Below are positions 44,750 through 54,013 of a DNA stretch of 64,000 nucleotides, piece after piece. The notes beneath the pieces are model-generated. The model searched no databases. It was given only the letters and a program-made list of their open reading frames with translations, and had not been told where the DNA came from. Positions within the stretch are counted from its first letter, which is position 1. Each line of letters starts with the position of its first letter. The DNA comes from Sulfitobacter noctilucicola (lineage in GTDB: Bacteria > Pseudomonadota > Alphaproteobacteria > Rhodobacterales > Rhodobacteraceae), in contig NZ_JASD01000008.1 in the NCBI RefSeq assembly GCF_000622385.1, positions 1,426,001-1,490,000 on the forward strand, in the 5' to 3' direction. A program made the position numbers and the translations under genes.

Positions 44750-45595
44750 ATGAAAAAATACGCAGGCGCCATTCTGGCAACCTTGCTGACCACGACATTC
44801 GCTGCCGCCGATCCGGTTGACGACACGCTGGTCCTTAACGAAGAAACAACCATGGTGACCCGCACCGCGGCACCGGCGCATGTCTCTGATGCGCTGGACG
44901 AAGTGATGTCTGGTTGGCTGTTTCGTGGCACGGAGACCCGTGCAATGCAGGCAGACGACTTTGACAATCCCGGCATGATCTTTGTTGAGCAGGCTCAGGA
45001 AGTCTGGGAAACCGCTGATGGTTCCGAAGGCAAGTCATGCTCGTCCTGCCATAACGACATGGACAGCATGGCTGGTGTCAAAGCGACATACCCCAAGTGG
45101 AACGAAGCGGCTGGTGAGGTCCGGACCCTGCAAATGCAGGTCAACGATTGCCGGACCAACCGTATGGGTGCCGAGGCGTGGAAATACGACAGTGGCACCG
45201 CGATCAACATGGAAGCAGCATTGTCTTCTGTATCGCGCGGCATGCCGGTCAACGTCGCCATCGATGGTCCTGCACAGTCAACGTGGGAAATGGGCAAAGA
45301 GCTTTATTACACCCGCACGGGCCAGCTAGAATTGTCTTGCGCCAATTGCCACGAAGACAGCTATGGCATGATGATCCGTGCGGATCATCTCAGCCAGGGC
45401 CAGATCAACGGCTTTCCGGTCTACCGTTTGAAGAACACCAAGCTGAACGGCGCGCATTCACGCTTCAAGGGCTGCGTCCGCGACACACGCGCGGAAACAT
45501 ACAGCCCCGGCAGCCCTGAGTTCGTCGCACTGGAGCTTTACGTCGCTTCACGCGGTAACGGTCTGAGCGTCGAAGGACCGTCGATCCGTAACTAA
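44750..45595 (+). CDS. soxA: SoxA, diheme cytochrome subunit of SoxAX
   Basis: A 281-residue periplasmic enzyme that attaches thiosulfate to the SoxY cysteine. Signal peptide (KYAGAILATLLTTTFAAA); heme 1 motif CSSCH at 97-101 and heme 2 motif CANCH at 197-201, so this is the diheme form. Cys134 in VNDCRTNRMG and Cys242 in FKGCVRDTRAE are the axial ligands, the second being the active-site persulfide cysteine. GGGAGG precedes the ATG. A strong terminator follows 6 bases after the stop. Confidence 0.95.
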   Translation: MKKYAGAILATLLTTTFAAADPVDDTLVLNEETTMVTRTAAPAHVSDALDEVMSGWLFRGTETRAMQADDFDNPGMIFVEQAQEVWETADGSEGKSCSSCHNDMDSMAGVKATYPKWNEAAGEVRTLQMQVNDCRTNRMGAEAWKYDSGTAINMEAALSSVSRGMPVNVAIDGPAQSTWEMGKELYYTRTGQLELSCANCHEDSYGMMIRADHLSQGQINGFPVYRLKNTKLNGAHSRFKGCVRDTRAETYSPGSPEFVALELYVASRGNGLSVEGPSIRN

Positions 45596-45600
45596 CTGAA

Positions 45601-45635
45601 AAGCCCCGTCCGAGCTTTCGGTGCGGGGCTTTTTT
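45601..45635 (+). terminator. Rho-independent terminator of soxXYZA
   Basis: AAGCCCCG / CGGGGCTT (45601-45608, 45624-45631) with a 15-base loop and a following T-run to 45635. It separates soxXYZA from soxB, which must therefore be read through or have its own promoter in 45636-45688. Confidence 0.92.
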
Positions 45636-45688
45636 GTCACCTTAAAAATTCAATAATGCGCATATGTATGCACATTGGGAGCCTCCAG

Positions 45689-47392
45689 ATGATTTCTCGC
45701 CGTGATTTCCTGCAAACCAGTATGGCCGCTGCCGCTCTCTATGGTGGCTCCGGCTTTGGCAATTGGGCGAAGCTGGCCGCACAGCAGGCGCTGACGCAGG
45801 ATAAGCTGCTTGAGTTTGATACATTCGGCAATGTTTCCCTGATTCACGTCACCGACATTCACGCACAGCTCAAACCGATCTATTTCCGCGAGCCTTCGGT
45901 CAACATCGGTGTTGGTGACAACAAGGGGGCCGTGCCGCACGTGACCGGTGCCGACTTCCGCAAGCTTTACGGCATCGACGATGGCAGTCCCTCTGCCTAT
46001 GCGCTGACCTACAACGACTTTGCGTCTCTGGCGCAAGGGTACGGCCGCGTGGGCGGGCTAGACCGTGTCTCTACCGTTATCAACTCGATCAGAGCGGACC
46101 GTCCGGACGCGTTGCTGCTGGATGGCGGCGACACATGGCACGGCAGCTACACCTGCTATCACACACAAGGCCAGGACATGGTCAACGTGATGAACGCGCT
46201 GAAACCTGACGCCATGACGTTCCACTGGGAATTCACGCTAGGCTCCGACCGCGTGGCAGAGATTGTGGAAGGTTTGCCTTTCGCGGCGCTGGGGCAGAAT
46301 ATCTTCGACGCTGAGTGGGACGAACCCGCAGAGCTGTTCCCGCCCTACAAATTCTACGAGACCGGCGGTGTCAAAGTCGCCGTTATCGGACAGGCTTTCC
46401 CCTATATGCCCATCGCCAACCCCGGCTGGATGTTCCCTGAATACTCATTCGGTATCCGCGACGAGCGGATGCAGGAAATGGTGGATGAAGTCCGCGCCGA
46501 AGGGGCCGAACTGGTCGTTTGCCTGTCGCACAACGGCTTTGACGTGGACAAACAGATGGCAGGCAACGTCACAGGTATTGACGTGATCCTGTCGGGCCAT
46601 ACACATGATGCGCTGCCCGAGCCTGTTCTGGTAGGCGAGACTATTATCGTGGCCTCCGGTTCCAACGGCAAATTTGTCAGCCGCGTCGATCTGGATGTGC
46701 AAGACGGTCGCATGATGGGCTTCCGTCACAAGCTGATCCCGATTTTCTCAGACGTCATCACGCCGGATGCTGAAATTACCAAGCTGATCGATGAACAGCG
46801 CGCGCCCTACCTTGACCAACTGACCGAAGTCATCGGCAGAACGGGCGACGACCAAACACTGTATCGCCGCGGCAATTTTAACGGCACATGGGACGATCTG
46901 ATTTGTGATGCGCTGATATCCGAGCGTGAAGCGGATATTGCCCTGTCGCCCGGCGTACGCTGGGGGCCGTCGGTACTGCCCGGTCAGGACATCACGCGTG
47001 AAGACATCTGGAACGTGACCTCCATGACATACGGACAAGCGTATCGCACTGAAATGACCGGTGAATTCCTGCACGTGGTGCTTGAAGACGTGGCCGATAA
47101 CCTCTTCAATCCCGACCCCTACTACCAGCAGGGTGGCGACATGGTGCGCACTGGCGGTCTTGGCTACCGCATTGACGTAACCAAACCACAAGGCAGCCGC
47201 ATCACCGAGATGACCCTGCTGAAAACCGGAGAGGCGATTGACCCCGCTAAGACTTACCAGATCGCCGGTTGGGCATCCGTGAACGAGGATACCGAAGGCC
47301 CGCAAATCTGGGATGTGGTCGAGGCGCATATCGCCAAGCAAGGGACAATTTCCCTCGATCCGAACAACAGCGTGAAAGTGGCCGGTATCTGA
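45689..47392 (+). CDS. soxB: SoxB, manganese-dependent thiosulfohydrolase
   Basis: A 567-residue periplasmic enzyme that hydrolyses sulfate off the SoxY-bound intermediate. A twin-arginine signal is clear (ISRRDFLQTSMAAAALYGG). The dimetal 5'-nucleotidase-like core shows SLIHVTDIHAQLKPIYF (Asp and His ligands), LLLDGGDTWHGSYT, the HWEFTLGSDRV segment, CLSHNGFDVD and VILSGHTHDALPEP. GGGAGCC precedes the ATG at 45689; the frame opens 11 codons earlier. The upstream terminator makes it the first gene of a separate unit with the DsrE-like gene. Confidence 0.95.
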   Translation: MISRRDFLQTSMAAAALYGGSGFGNWAKLAAQQALTQDKLLEFDTFGNVSLIHVTDIHAQLKPIYFREPSVNIGVGDNKGAVPHVTGADFRKLYGIDDGSPSAYALTYNDFASLAQGYGRVGGLDRVSTVINSIRADRPDALLLDGGDTWHGSYTCYHTQGQDMVNVMNALKPDAMTFHWEFTLGSDRVAEIVEGLPFAALGQNIFDAEWDEPAELFPPYKFYETGGVKVAVIGQAFPYMPIANPGWMFPEYSFGIRDERMQEMVDEVRAEGAELVVCLSHNGFDVDKQMAGNVTGIDVILSGHTHDALPEPVLVGETIIVASGSNGKFVSRVDLDVQDGRMMGFRHKLIPIFSDVITPDAEITKLIDEQRAPYLDQLTEVIGRTGDDQTLYRRGNFNGTWDDLICDALISEREADIALSPGVRWGPSVLPGQDITREDIWNVTSMTYGQAYRTEMTGEFLHVVLEDVADNLFNPDPYYQQGGDMVRTGGLGYRIDVTKPQGSRITEMTLLKTGEAIDPAKTYQIAGWASVNEDTEGPQIWDVVEAHIAKQGTISLDPNNSVKVAGI

Positions 47393-47421
47393 ACCGGAGC
47401 AATCGACGGAGGAGACTGGAA

Positions 47422-47856
47422 ATGAAGAAGTTCTTTGGCGCAGCCCTAATCGCCGCATCGCTGGCAACGGGTGCTTTGGCAGAAGGTGTCACACACCGTG
47501 TAGCCATTCACGTGGATGAGAATGATCCCAAAGTGATGAATATGGCGCTGAACAATGTGGCAAACCTGACCAAGCATTACGAAAGCCAAGGCGACACCGT
47601 CATGGTCGAAGTCGTGGCTTATGGTCCGGGGCTGAACATGTTCGTCGCCGGCAAAAGCCCGGTCGAGGACCGAATTTCCACGATGTCGCTTGAGATTGAA
47701 AACCTGACCTTTGCCGCCTGCGGGAACACCCACCGCAACATGAGCAAAAAGGCGGGCAAAGAAATTACGCTGATTGACGAAGCCGGATTGGTGCCTTCCG
47801 GCGTCGTCCGTCTGATCGAGCTACAGGAAAATGATTATTCCTACATCCGGCCCTAG
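47422..47856 (+). CDS. Exported DsrE-family protein in the sox operon
   Basis: A 144-residue protein with signal peptide MKKFFGAALIAASLATGALA. The mature part has a DsrE/DsrF-like alpha-beta fold: HRVAIHVDENDPKVMNMALNN at the start, then VMVEVVAYGPGLNMFVAG and LTFAACGNTHRNMSKKAG, where Cys (FAACGN) sits at the sulfur-carrying position of DsrE-like proteins. CGGAGGAGAC precedes the ATG. It lies 30 bases after soxB and 38 before soxC. A periplasmic sulfur-carrier role is plausible (inference); it is not part of the classical sox set. Confidence 0.85.
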   Translation: MKKFFGAALIAASLATGALAEGVTHRVAIHVDENDPKVMNMALNNVANLTKHYESQGDTVMVEVVAYGPGLNMFVAGKSPVEDRISTMSLEIENLTFAACGNTHRNMSKKAGKEITLIDEAGLVPSGVVRLIELQENDYSYIRP

Positions 47857-47893
47857 GGCCATGACGCTGAAAGACTGAAAACGGAGCGACCCC

Positions 47894-49162
47894 ATGTCGA
47901 ACGATACATCTCGCAGGAGCTTTCTTACCAAAGGGCTTGCCGCAGGTGCCGCCGCCACTGTTGCGACCGCGGCAAAAGCCGCGACACCAGACCCTTTGAT
48001 AACTGAAGTACAGCCTTGGGCACAATCCTTTGGCGACGGTGTGGACGCCACGCCTTACGGTCTCCCGACCGCGCACGAAGGCGATGTGATCCGCCGCAAT
48101 GTTGAATGGCTGACGGCAGATACGGTCAGCTCGATCAATTTCACGCCGATCCACGCGCTTGACGGTACAATCACACCTCAGGGCTGCGCGTTCGAGCGTC
48201 ACCATTCGGGCGCGATTGATCTGAAGAAAGAAGACTACCGTCTGATGATCAACGGCTTGGTGGATAACCCGCTGGTGTTCTCTTATGCTGATCTTGAGCG
48301 TTTCCCGCGTCAGAACCACGTCTATTTCTGCGAATGCGCGGCAAATACTGGCATGGAATGGGCTGGCGCACAGTTGAACGGGGCACAGTTCACCCACGGC
48401 ATGATCCACAATATGGAATACACCGGCGTACCACTGCGCACGTTGCTTGAGGAAGCGGGCCTCGACACCGCTGGTGATCTCAAGGACAAATGGGTTTTTG
48501 TCGAAGGGGCCGATGCGTCCTCGAACGGGCGTTCCATTCCGATGGCAAAGGCGCTGGATGATTGCCTGATCGCCTTCAAGGCGAACGGTGAAGCGCTGCG
48601 TAAGGAACACGGATACCCTGTGCGTCTTGTTGTGCCCGGTTGGGAAGGCAACATGTGGGTCAAATGGATCCGCCGGATCGAGGTGATGGACGGTCCCGTC
48701 GAAAGCCGCGAGGAAACCTCTAAATATACCGACACGCTCGAGGACGGCACCAGCCGCAAGTGGACATGGGAGATGGATGCGAAATCTGTCGTTACCAGCC
48801 CTAGCCCGCAGTCACCGATCACCCATGGCAAAGGCCCGCTGGTGGTCTCTGGCCTTGCATGGTCCGGGCGCGGTGCAATCACCCGCGTTGATGTGTCCAA
48901 GGATGGCGGCATGACATGGGAAACCGCACGGCTGGCCAAGCCAGGTGAAAAGATGGCGCTAACGCGGTTCTATCTGGATACCGAATGGGACGGTTCGGAA
49001 ATGATGCTGCAAAGTCGTGCCATGGACGAAACCGGATATGTGCAGCCGACCAAAGCGCAGTTGCGCGAAGTGCGCGGGCTGAATTCAATTTACCACAACA
49101 ACTGTATCCAGACATGGCTGGTGCGCGCCAACGGGGAGGCGGAAAATGTCGAAGTTTCTTAA
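47894..49162 (+). CDS. soxC: SoxC, molybdopterin sulfane dehydrogenase subunit
   Basis: A 422-residue periplasmic oxidoreductase that, with SoxD, oxidizes the sulfane sulfur on SoxY. Tat signal TSRRSFLTKGLAAGAAATVA; the molybdenum ligand cysteine is in VYFCECAANTGMEWAG; the SUOX-type domain continues with VRLVVPGWEGNMWVKWIRRI and the dimerisation domain ends in NNCIQTWLVRANGEAENV. The stop overlaps the soxD start by 17 bases. Its product is inactive without SoxD. Confidence 0.95.
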   Translation: MSNDTSRRSFLTKGLAAGAAATVATAAKAATPDPLITEVQPWAQSFGDGVDATPYGLPTAHEGDVIRRNVEWLTADTVSSINFTPIHALDGTITPQGCAFERHHSGAIDLKKEDYRLMINGLVDNPLVFSYADLERFPRQNHVYFCECAANTGMEWAGAQLNGAQFTHGMIHNMEYTGVPLRTLLEEAGLDTAGDLKDKWVFVEGADASSNGRSIPMAKALDDCLIAFKANGEALRKEHGYPVRLVVPGWEGNMWVKWIRRIEVMDGPVESREETSKYTDTLEDGTSRKWTWEMDAKSVVTSPSPQSPITHGKGPLVVSGLAWSGRGAITRVDVSKDGGMTWETARLAKPGEKMALTRFYLDTEWDGSEMMLQSRAMDETGYVQPTKAQLREVRGLNSIYHNNCIQTWLVRANGEAENVEVS

Positions 49163-50210
49163 ATCAACGGCCATCGCGGCGTCCCTTCTGATGATCGCTG
49201 TGCCTGCCATGGCCGGCAAGCTGGGCTTGGGCCGGACCGCACTGCCAGAAGAGATTGCCGCATGGGACGGCGATATCAGCCCCGATGGCACAGGCCTGCC
49301 TGTAGGCTCCGGTGACGCGATGGACGGCGAAGAGATTTTTGCCGACCAATGTGCCGCCTGCCACGGCGATTTCGCCGAAGGGATCGACAACTGGCCCAAA
49401 CTCGCAGGCGGTGCCGATACGCTTGATCACGAAGATCCGCTGAAGACGGTCGGTTCCTACTGGCCCCATCTGAGCACGGCGTATGACTACATCAAACGTT
49501 CTATGCCCTACGGCAATGCAGGCACGCTGAGCGATGATGAAGTCTATGCGATCGTCGCTTATATCCTCTATTCCAACGACCTGATCGATGACGACTTCGT
49601 TCTGTCGAACGAAACGTTTTTTGATGTCGAGATGCCCAACGCTGACGGCTTTATCATCGATGATCGCGCAGAGACGGAATACGCCCAGTGGTCTGGTGAG
49701 CCTTGCATGGAGAATTGCAAGGAAGGCGAAGTCAAAGTCACGATGCGCGCGATGGTGCTGGACGTGACACCCGAAGAAGAGGGCGCATCAGAGGCAATTG
49801 AGGAAGCGGCAGAAGTGATGGAAGTCACCGCCGCTGCCGAAGAACCGGCAGCAGAAGAAGTCGCCGTCGTTACGGAAGCAGCGTTTGATCCTGATCTGGC
49901 TAAGGCGGGTGAGAAGGTGTTCCGTAAATGTAAATCCTGCCACCAGATCGGTGAAGGCGCAAAGAACCGCTCTGGCCCTATCCTTACCGGCATAGTTGAC
50001 GGACCAGCAGGCGCTGTTGACGGCTTTAAATATTCCAAACCGATGAAAGCCGCGGCAGAAGGCGGCCTGATCTGGACCGAGGATGAACTGGCGGCATTCC
50101 TTGCCAAGCCCAAAGGCTATATGAAAGGCACCAAGATGTCCTTTGCCGGTCTCAAGAAAGAAGACGACCAGAAAGCGGTGATCGAATACCTGAAGTCGGT
50201 CGGGAACTGA
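49146..50210 (+). CDS. soxD: SoxD, diheme cytochrome subunit of sulfane dehydrogenase
   Basis: A 354-residue periplasmic diheme cytochrome, electron acceptor of SoxC. Signal peptide FLKSTAIAASLLMIAVPAMA; heme CAACH at 69-73 (ADQCAACHGDF) and heme CKSCH at 262-266 (RKCKSCHQIGEG), separated by an acidic Ala/Glu-rich linker (about 210-255). The C-terminal domain is a class I cytochrome closely similar to the N-terminal half of the following SoxE. Overlaps soxC by 17 bases; GTG start of soxE follows after 3 bases. Confidence 0.93.
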   Translation: MSKFLKSTAIAASLLMIAVPAMAGKLGLGRTALPEEIAAWDGDISPDGTGLPVGSGDAMDGEEIFADQCAACHGDFAEGIDNWPKLAGGADTLDHEDPLKTVGSYWPHLSTAYDYIKRSMPYGNAGTLSDDEVYAIVAYILYSNDLIDDDFVLSNETFFDVEMPNADGFIIDDRAETEYAQWSGEPCMENCKEGEVKVTMRAMVLDVTPEEEGASEAIEEAAEVMEVTAAAEEPAAEEVAVVTEAAFDPDLAKAGEKVFRKCKSCHQIGEGAKNRSGPILTGIVDGPAGAVDGFKYSKPMKAAAEGGLIWTEDELAAFLAKPKGYMKGTKMSFAGLKKEDDQKAVIEYLKSVGN

Positions 50211-50213
50211 CTT

Positions 50214-50918
50214 GTGATCCCACGCTTGCACATCCTATCGGCCCTCGCTGCATCCTTGCTCGCGGGGGCTGCTTCTGCAAATGAATTTGGCGATCCCGAA
50301 AAGGGTGCCGACATCTTTAAGCAGTGCAAATCATGCCACCAGATCGGCGAGGGGGCCAAACACCGTGTCGGGCCGCACCTCAACGGTATTTTTGGACGCG
50401 CCGCGGGGTCCATGGAAGATGCCAAATACTCCAAAAGCATGCTAAGGGCTGGCGACGATGGTCTGATCTGGACCGAAGAAACGCTGGACGCCTACATAGA
50501 AAACCCCAAAGCGCTGGTGTCAAAAACACGGATGAGCTTTCGCGGGATCAAGGACCGCGAAGAACGGTCTCACCTGCTGGCCTATCTTCGCGCCTATTCC
50601 GATAATCCGGCGGATATTCCAGAGGCGGAGCCGACAGCGACTGGTACGGATCATGACCTGGATCCCGCGATTCTGGCCATTCAGGGCGATCCCGAATACG
50701 GTGACTACCTGTCTAGCGAATGCAAGACCTGTCACCAGACCAGCGGTGCAAACGATGGCATCCCCGGTATTACCGGTTGGCCGACCGAAGATTTCGTGGT
50801 GGCCATGCACGCGTATAAAAGAAAGCTCAGACCCCACCCCGTCATGCAAATGATGGCAGGCCGGCTGTCTGACGAAGAGATCGCGGCCATTGCCGCGTAT
50901 TTCAAGGACCTCGAATAA
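50214..50918 (+). CDS. soxE: SoxE, diheme cytochrome c
   Basis: A 234-residue periplasmic diheme cytochrome starting with GTG at 50214, 3 bases after soxD. Signal peptide PRLHILSALAASLLAGAASA; CKSCH at 38-42 in KQCKSCHQIGEGAKHR, and CKTCH at 170-174 in SECKTCHQTSGANDG. The first domain copies the SoxD C-terminal domain nearly motif for motif. SoxE is usually the electron partner of SoxF or of SoxCD. No Met-rich or unusual insertion was seen. Confidence 0.9.
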   Translation: MIPRLHILSALAASLLAGAASANEFGDPEKGADIFKQCKSCHQIGEGAKHRVGPHLNGIFGRAAGSMEDAKYSKSMLRAGDDGLIWTEETLDAYIENPKALVSKTRMSFRGIKDREERSHLLAYLRAYSDNPADIPEAEPTATGTDHDLDPAILAIQGDPEYGDYLSSECKTCHQTSGANDGIPGITGWPTEDFVVAMHAYKRKLRPHPVMQMMAGRLSDEEIAAIAAYFKDLE

Positions 50919-50944
50919 GAGGCCATTTTAGGGAGGAGATAATT

Positions 50945-52210
50945 ATGAAACTCAACAGACGTGTCTTTATCGGCACCGGTGCTGCGGCTGCGGCTGCATT
51001 GAGCGCACCGTCAGTATTTGCGGACGGCCATGGCAAACCCCGCGTTGTTGTCGTGGGTGGCGGGGCCGGTGGTGCAACTGCCGCGCGCTATATTGCCAAG
51101 GACAGCAAGGGCGAGATCGCCGTAACGCTGATCGAACCTACGCGCATGTATTATACGTGCTTCTTTTCGAACCTCTATTTAGGGGGCTTCAAAGAGATGG
51201 ACGATCTGGGTCATAGCTATGGCACACTTGCGGCAAACGGCGTGAATGTCGTGCATGACTGGGCCGTTGGTGTGGACCGCGACGCAAAAACCGTTTCGCT
51301 CGCCTCGGGTGGCTCTGTCCCATACGACAAGCTGATCCTCAGCCCCGGCATCGACTTTGTTGATGGTGCTGTCGAAGGCTGGGATGTCTCTGCACAAAAT
51401 GCCATGCCACATGCCTATAAAGGCGGATCACAAACCGAGCTTCTCAAGGCGCAGCTGATGGCTATGCCAGAAGGTGGCACCTTTGCCATGGTGGCACCGC
51501 CAAATCCGTACCGCTGTCCCCCCGGCCCATACGAGCGGGTGTCGATGGTCGCGCATTACCTCAAGGCCAACAATCCGACAGCCAAGATCATCGTTGCAGA
51601 CCCCAAGCCAAAGTTCTCCAAGCAGGGTTTGTTCCAGGAAGGGTGGGCGAACCACTACGAGGGGATGATCGACTGGATCGGCGAGGACTTCGGTGGCGGC
51701 AACGTCTCAGTCGATCCTGCCGCCATGACCGTCACCATCGACGGCGAGGTCACAAATGTGGATGTCTGCAATGTCATCCCGGCCATGAAGGCGGGCCACA
51801 TCGCTGAGGTTGCAGGCGTCACAGACGGCAACTGGGCACCGGTCAATGCCGCAGATATGTCCAGCAAGGCTGATGCCGACATCTATGTGCTGGGCGATGC
51901 GTCGCAGCAGGGCGATATGCCAAAATCAGGCTACTCCGCCAATTCGCAGGCCAAGGTGTGTGCCAACGCGGTGCGCGGTGCTCTCACGGGGTCCAAAGTG
52001 TTCCCGGCCAAATTCTCCAATACATGCTGGTCGCTTATCGACACAAACGATGGTGTGAAAGTGGGTGCCACCTATGAGGCGACGGATGAAAAGATCGCCA
52101 AAGTAGACGGCTTTATCTCCGCAACAGGAGAGCCAGCCGATCTGCGCAAGGCAACGTACGAGGAATCCGAAGGCTGGTATGCCGGGATCACCTCCGACAT
52201 GTTCGGCTAG
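50945..52210 (+). CDS. soxF: SoxF, FAD flavoprotein of the FCSD type
   Basis: A 421-residue exported flavoprotein similar to the flavin subunit of flavocytochrome c sulfide dehydrogenase. Twin-arginine-like start LNRRVFIGTGAAAAA; FAD-binding GxGxxG in RVVVVGGGAGGATAARYIA; the active-site Cys near YYTCFFSNLYLGG and the second redox Cys near PPNPYRCPPGPYERVSM match FCSD proteins. Together with SoxE it may oxidize sulfide. GGGAGGAGAT precedes the ATG. It is followed by 80 bases and then the DUF302 gene. Confidence 0.92.
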   Translation: MKLNRRVFIGTGAAAAAALSAPSVFADGHGKPRVVVVGGGAGGATAARYIAKDSKGEIAVTLIEPTRMYYTCFFSNLYLGGFKEMDDLGHSYGTLAANGVNVVHDWAVGVDRDAKTVSLASGGSVPYDKLILSPGIDFVDGAVEGWDVSAQNAMPHAYKGGSQTELLKAQLMAMPEGGTFAMVAPPNPYRCPPGPYERVSMVAHYLKANNPTAKIIVADPKPKFSKQGLFQEGWANHYEGMIDWIGEDFGGGNVSVDPAAMTVTIDGEVTNVDVCNVIPAMKAGHIAEVAGVTDGNWAPVNAADMSSKADADIYVLGDASQQGDMPKSGYSANSQAKVCANAVRGALTGSKVFPAKFSNTCWSLIDTNDGVKVGATYEATDEKIAKVDGFISATGEPADLRKATYEESEGWYAGITSDMFG

Positions 52211-52290
52211 AAACTACGGCGCTGTTTTGACACAGGTCAAGGAAGCGCATTCCGAATCCGGTCAAAGTGACCCGCAAACAGGAGGACAAT

Positions 52291-52737
52291 ATGACCAGAT
52301 CATTCTTGATGGCGACTGTACTGGGCGGCCTAATGGGCGTTGCAGGTGCTGCAATTGCCGAAGACACCTCAACGGTCTACGAGTTCGACGGCAGCTTTGA
52401 GGACGCGACCTTTAGCGTCGAAAGCGCCATTGTGGGTCAAGGGCTGGTCATTGACTACGTGAGCCACACGGGCGAAATGCTCAACCGGACTGCTGGCGAC
52501 GTTGGCAGCTCTGTGAAGCTGTTTGAAGCAGCCGACATCTTTGTCTTCTGCTCTGCGGTTCTGTCCCGCAAGGTGATGGAAGCCGACCCGATGAATATCG
52601 CCCACTGTCCCTACGGGATTTTCGTGGCGGAACGTGAAGACAAGGTCATGGTGGGATACCGCAACTACCCGCAAGGCCCGATGCAAGAAGTACAGGCGCT
52701 GCTCGATACCATCGTGCAAGAGGCCGTGGGGGACTGA
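52291..52737 (+). CDS. DUF302 domain exported protein
   Basis: A 148-residue protein with signal peptide [23 protein letters not shown]. The mature part holds [21 protein letters not shown] and [14 protein letters not shown], typical of DUF302, a fold linked to sulfur-metabolising and redox loci. Function unknown. ACAGGAGGACAAT precedes the ATG at 52291, against one eight codons upstream. The stop overlaps the hemA start by one base, so the two are co-translated. It is common beside soxF in marine relatives. Confidence 0.82.
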   Translation: MTRSFLMATVLGGLMGVAGAAIAEDTSTVYEFDGSFEDATFSVESAIVGQGLVIDYVSHTGEMLNRTAGDVGSSVKLFEAADIFVFCSAVLSRKVMEADPMNIAHCPYGIFVAEREDKVMVGYRNYPQGPMQEVQALLDTIVQEAVGD

Positions 52738-53957
52738 TGAACTACCAGAATTTCTTTACCGGCGCGCTGGATGATCTGCGCGATCAGGGAAACTATCGCG
52801 TTTTTGCCGATCTCGAGCGTCACTGTGGCTCTTTCCCCAAAGCAACCGCACGCGGCGCTGATGTGGCGAACGTCACCATCTGGTGCTCGAACGACTATCT
52901 GGGCATGGGACAGCATCCGTCGGTTCTGGGCGCGATGCATGACGCGCTCGACCGTTGTGGGGCGGGTGCAGGTGGCACACGCAACATTTCTGGCACAACC
53001 CACGATCACGTCCTGCTAGAGGCCGAACTGGCCGATCTGCACGGCAAAGAAGCTGCACTTCTTTTCACGTCCGGCTACGTCTCGAACTGGGCGGCCCTTG
53101 GCACGCTTGCGGGCCGCATCCCCGATTGTGTGGTGCTGTCTGATGCGCTCAATCACGCCTCCATGATTGAAGGCATCCGCCATTCCAAAGCGGAGCGCAT
53201 GATCTGGAAGCATAATGATCTGGAAGACCTGGAGGCCAAACTGGCCGCACTGCCTCTGGACCGCCCCAAGCTTATCGCGTTCGAGAGCGTGTATTCCATG
53301 GACGGCGATATCGCCCCGATCCGCGAAATCTGCGATCTGGCCGATAAATACAACGCCATGACATACCTCGACGAAGTACACGCCGTTGGACTTTACGGGC
53401 CGCGCGGTGGCGGGATTGCAGAACGCGAAGGGCTGATGGACCGCCTGACCGTCATCGAAGGCACACTTGGGAAGGCGTTTGGTGTTATGGGGGGCTATAT
53501 CGCGGCCTCGGCAGCGCTTTGCGATTTTATCCGCAGCTTCGCGAGCGGCTTTATCTTTACCACGGCATTACCACCTGCAGTGGCCGCGGGCGCGGCCGCC
53601 TCGATCCGGCACCTCAAAGCAAGCCGCGCAGAGCGTGATTTGCAAAAGGCCAAGGTGACCGAAGTCCGCGCGCGGCTTGAGGCACTGGGCATCCCCCATG
53701 TCGATAACCCAAGCCACATCATTCCCGTGATGGTCGGCGATCCGGTCAAATGCAAATACATCTCTGATGTACTGCTTAAGGAATACGGCATCTACATCCA
53801 GCCGATCAATTATCCCACGGTGCCCAAAGGAACCGAACGATTGCGCATCACACCGTCGCCGGTTCATACGGCGGAAGACATTGACCATCTGGTAGGGGCC
53901 TTGGGACAGCTTTGGGAATATTGCCAACTGGCCCGCATGCCACTCGCCGCACAGTAA
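52737..53957 (+). CDS. hemA: 5-aminolevulinate synthase in the sox operon
   Basis: A 406-residue PLP enzyme condensing glycine and succinyl-CoA, the first step of heme synthesis in alphaproteobacteria. Recognised from [45 protein letters not shown] segment ([16 protein letters not shown]), and the catalytic Lys246 in [14 protein letters not shown]. The start shares one base with the DUF302 stop (TGATG). It ends before a long hairpin. Most alphaproteobacteria have a separate hemA elsewhere, so this may be a second copy matched to Sox cytochromes; the other copy is outside this window. Confidence 0.95.
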   Translation: MNYQNFFTGALDDLRDQGNYRVFADLERHCGSFPKATARGADVANVTIWCSNDYLGMGQHPSVLGAMHDALDRCGAGAGGTRNISGTTHDHVLLEAELADLHGKEAALLFTSGYVSNWAALGTLAGRIPDCVVLSDALNHASMIEGIRHSKAERMIWKHNDLEDLEAKLAALPLDRPKLIAFESVYSMDGDIAPIREICDLADKYNAMTYLDEVHAVGLYGPRGGGIAEREGLMDRLTVIEGTLGKAFGVMGGYIAASAALCDFIRSFASGFIFTTALPPAVAAGAAASIRHLKASRAERDLQKAKVTEVRARLEALGIPHVDNPSHIIPVMVGDPVKCKYISDVLLKEYGIYIQPINYPTVPKGTERLRITPSPVHTAEDIDHLVGALGQLWEYCQLARMPLAAQ

Positions 53958-53982
53958 ATCAAAACAACGCCCAGCGTTATCT

Positions 53983-54013
53983 GCGACCCGTCTGATCCGA
54001 TCAGGCGGGTCGC
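53983..54013. terminator. Long bidirectional hairpin between hemA and the YeeE gene
   Basis: A 14-bp stem with one G-U pair (53983-53996 and 54000-54013) and a 3-base CCG loop. It covers the stop codon of the leftward YeeE gene at 54001-54003. A second outer pairing (ACGCCCA at 53967-53973 with TGGGCGT at 54021-54027) could extend it. CTGCGACCCGTCT at 53982-53994 repeats exactly at 6064-6076 by the cold-shock gene. Confidence 0.65.

Noticed and set aside
47765..48610. 281-codon open frame on the minus strand opposite soxC
   Set aside because: It lies fully inside soxC and the DsrE-like gene, which have clear motifs and ribosome sites; its own translation is Arg/His/Cys-rich with no family resemblance.
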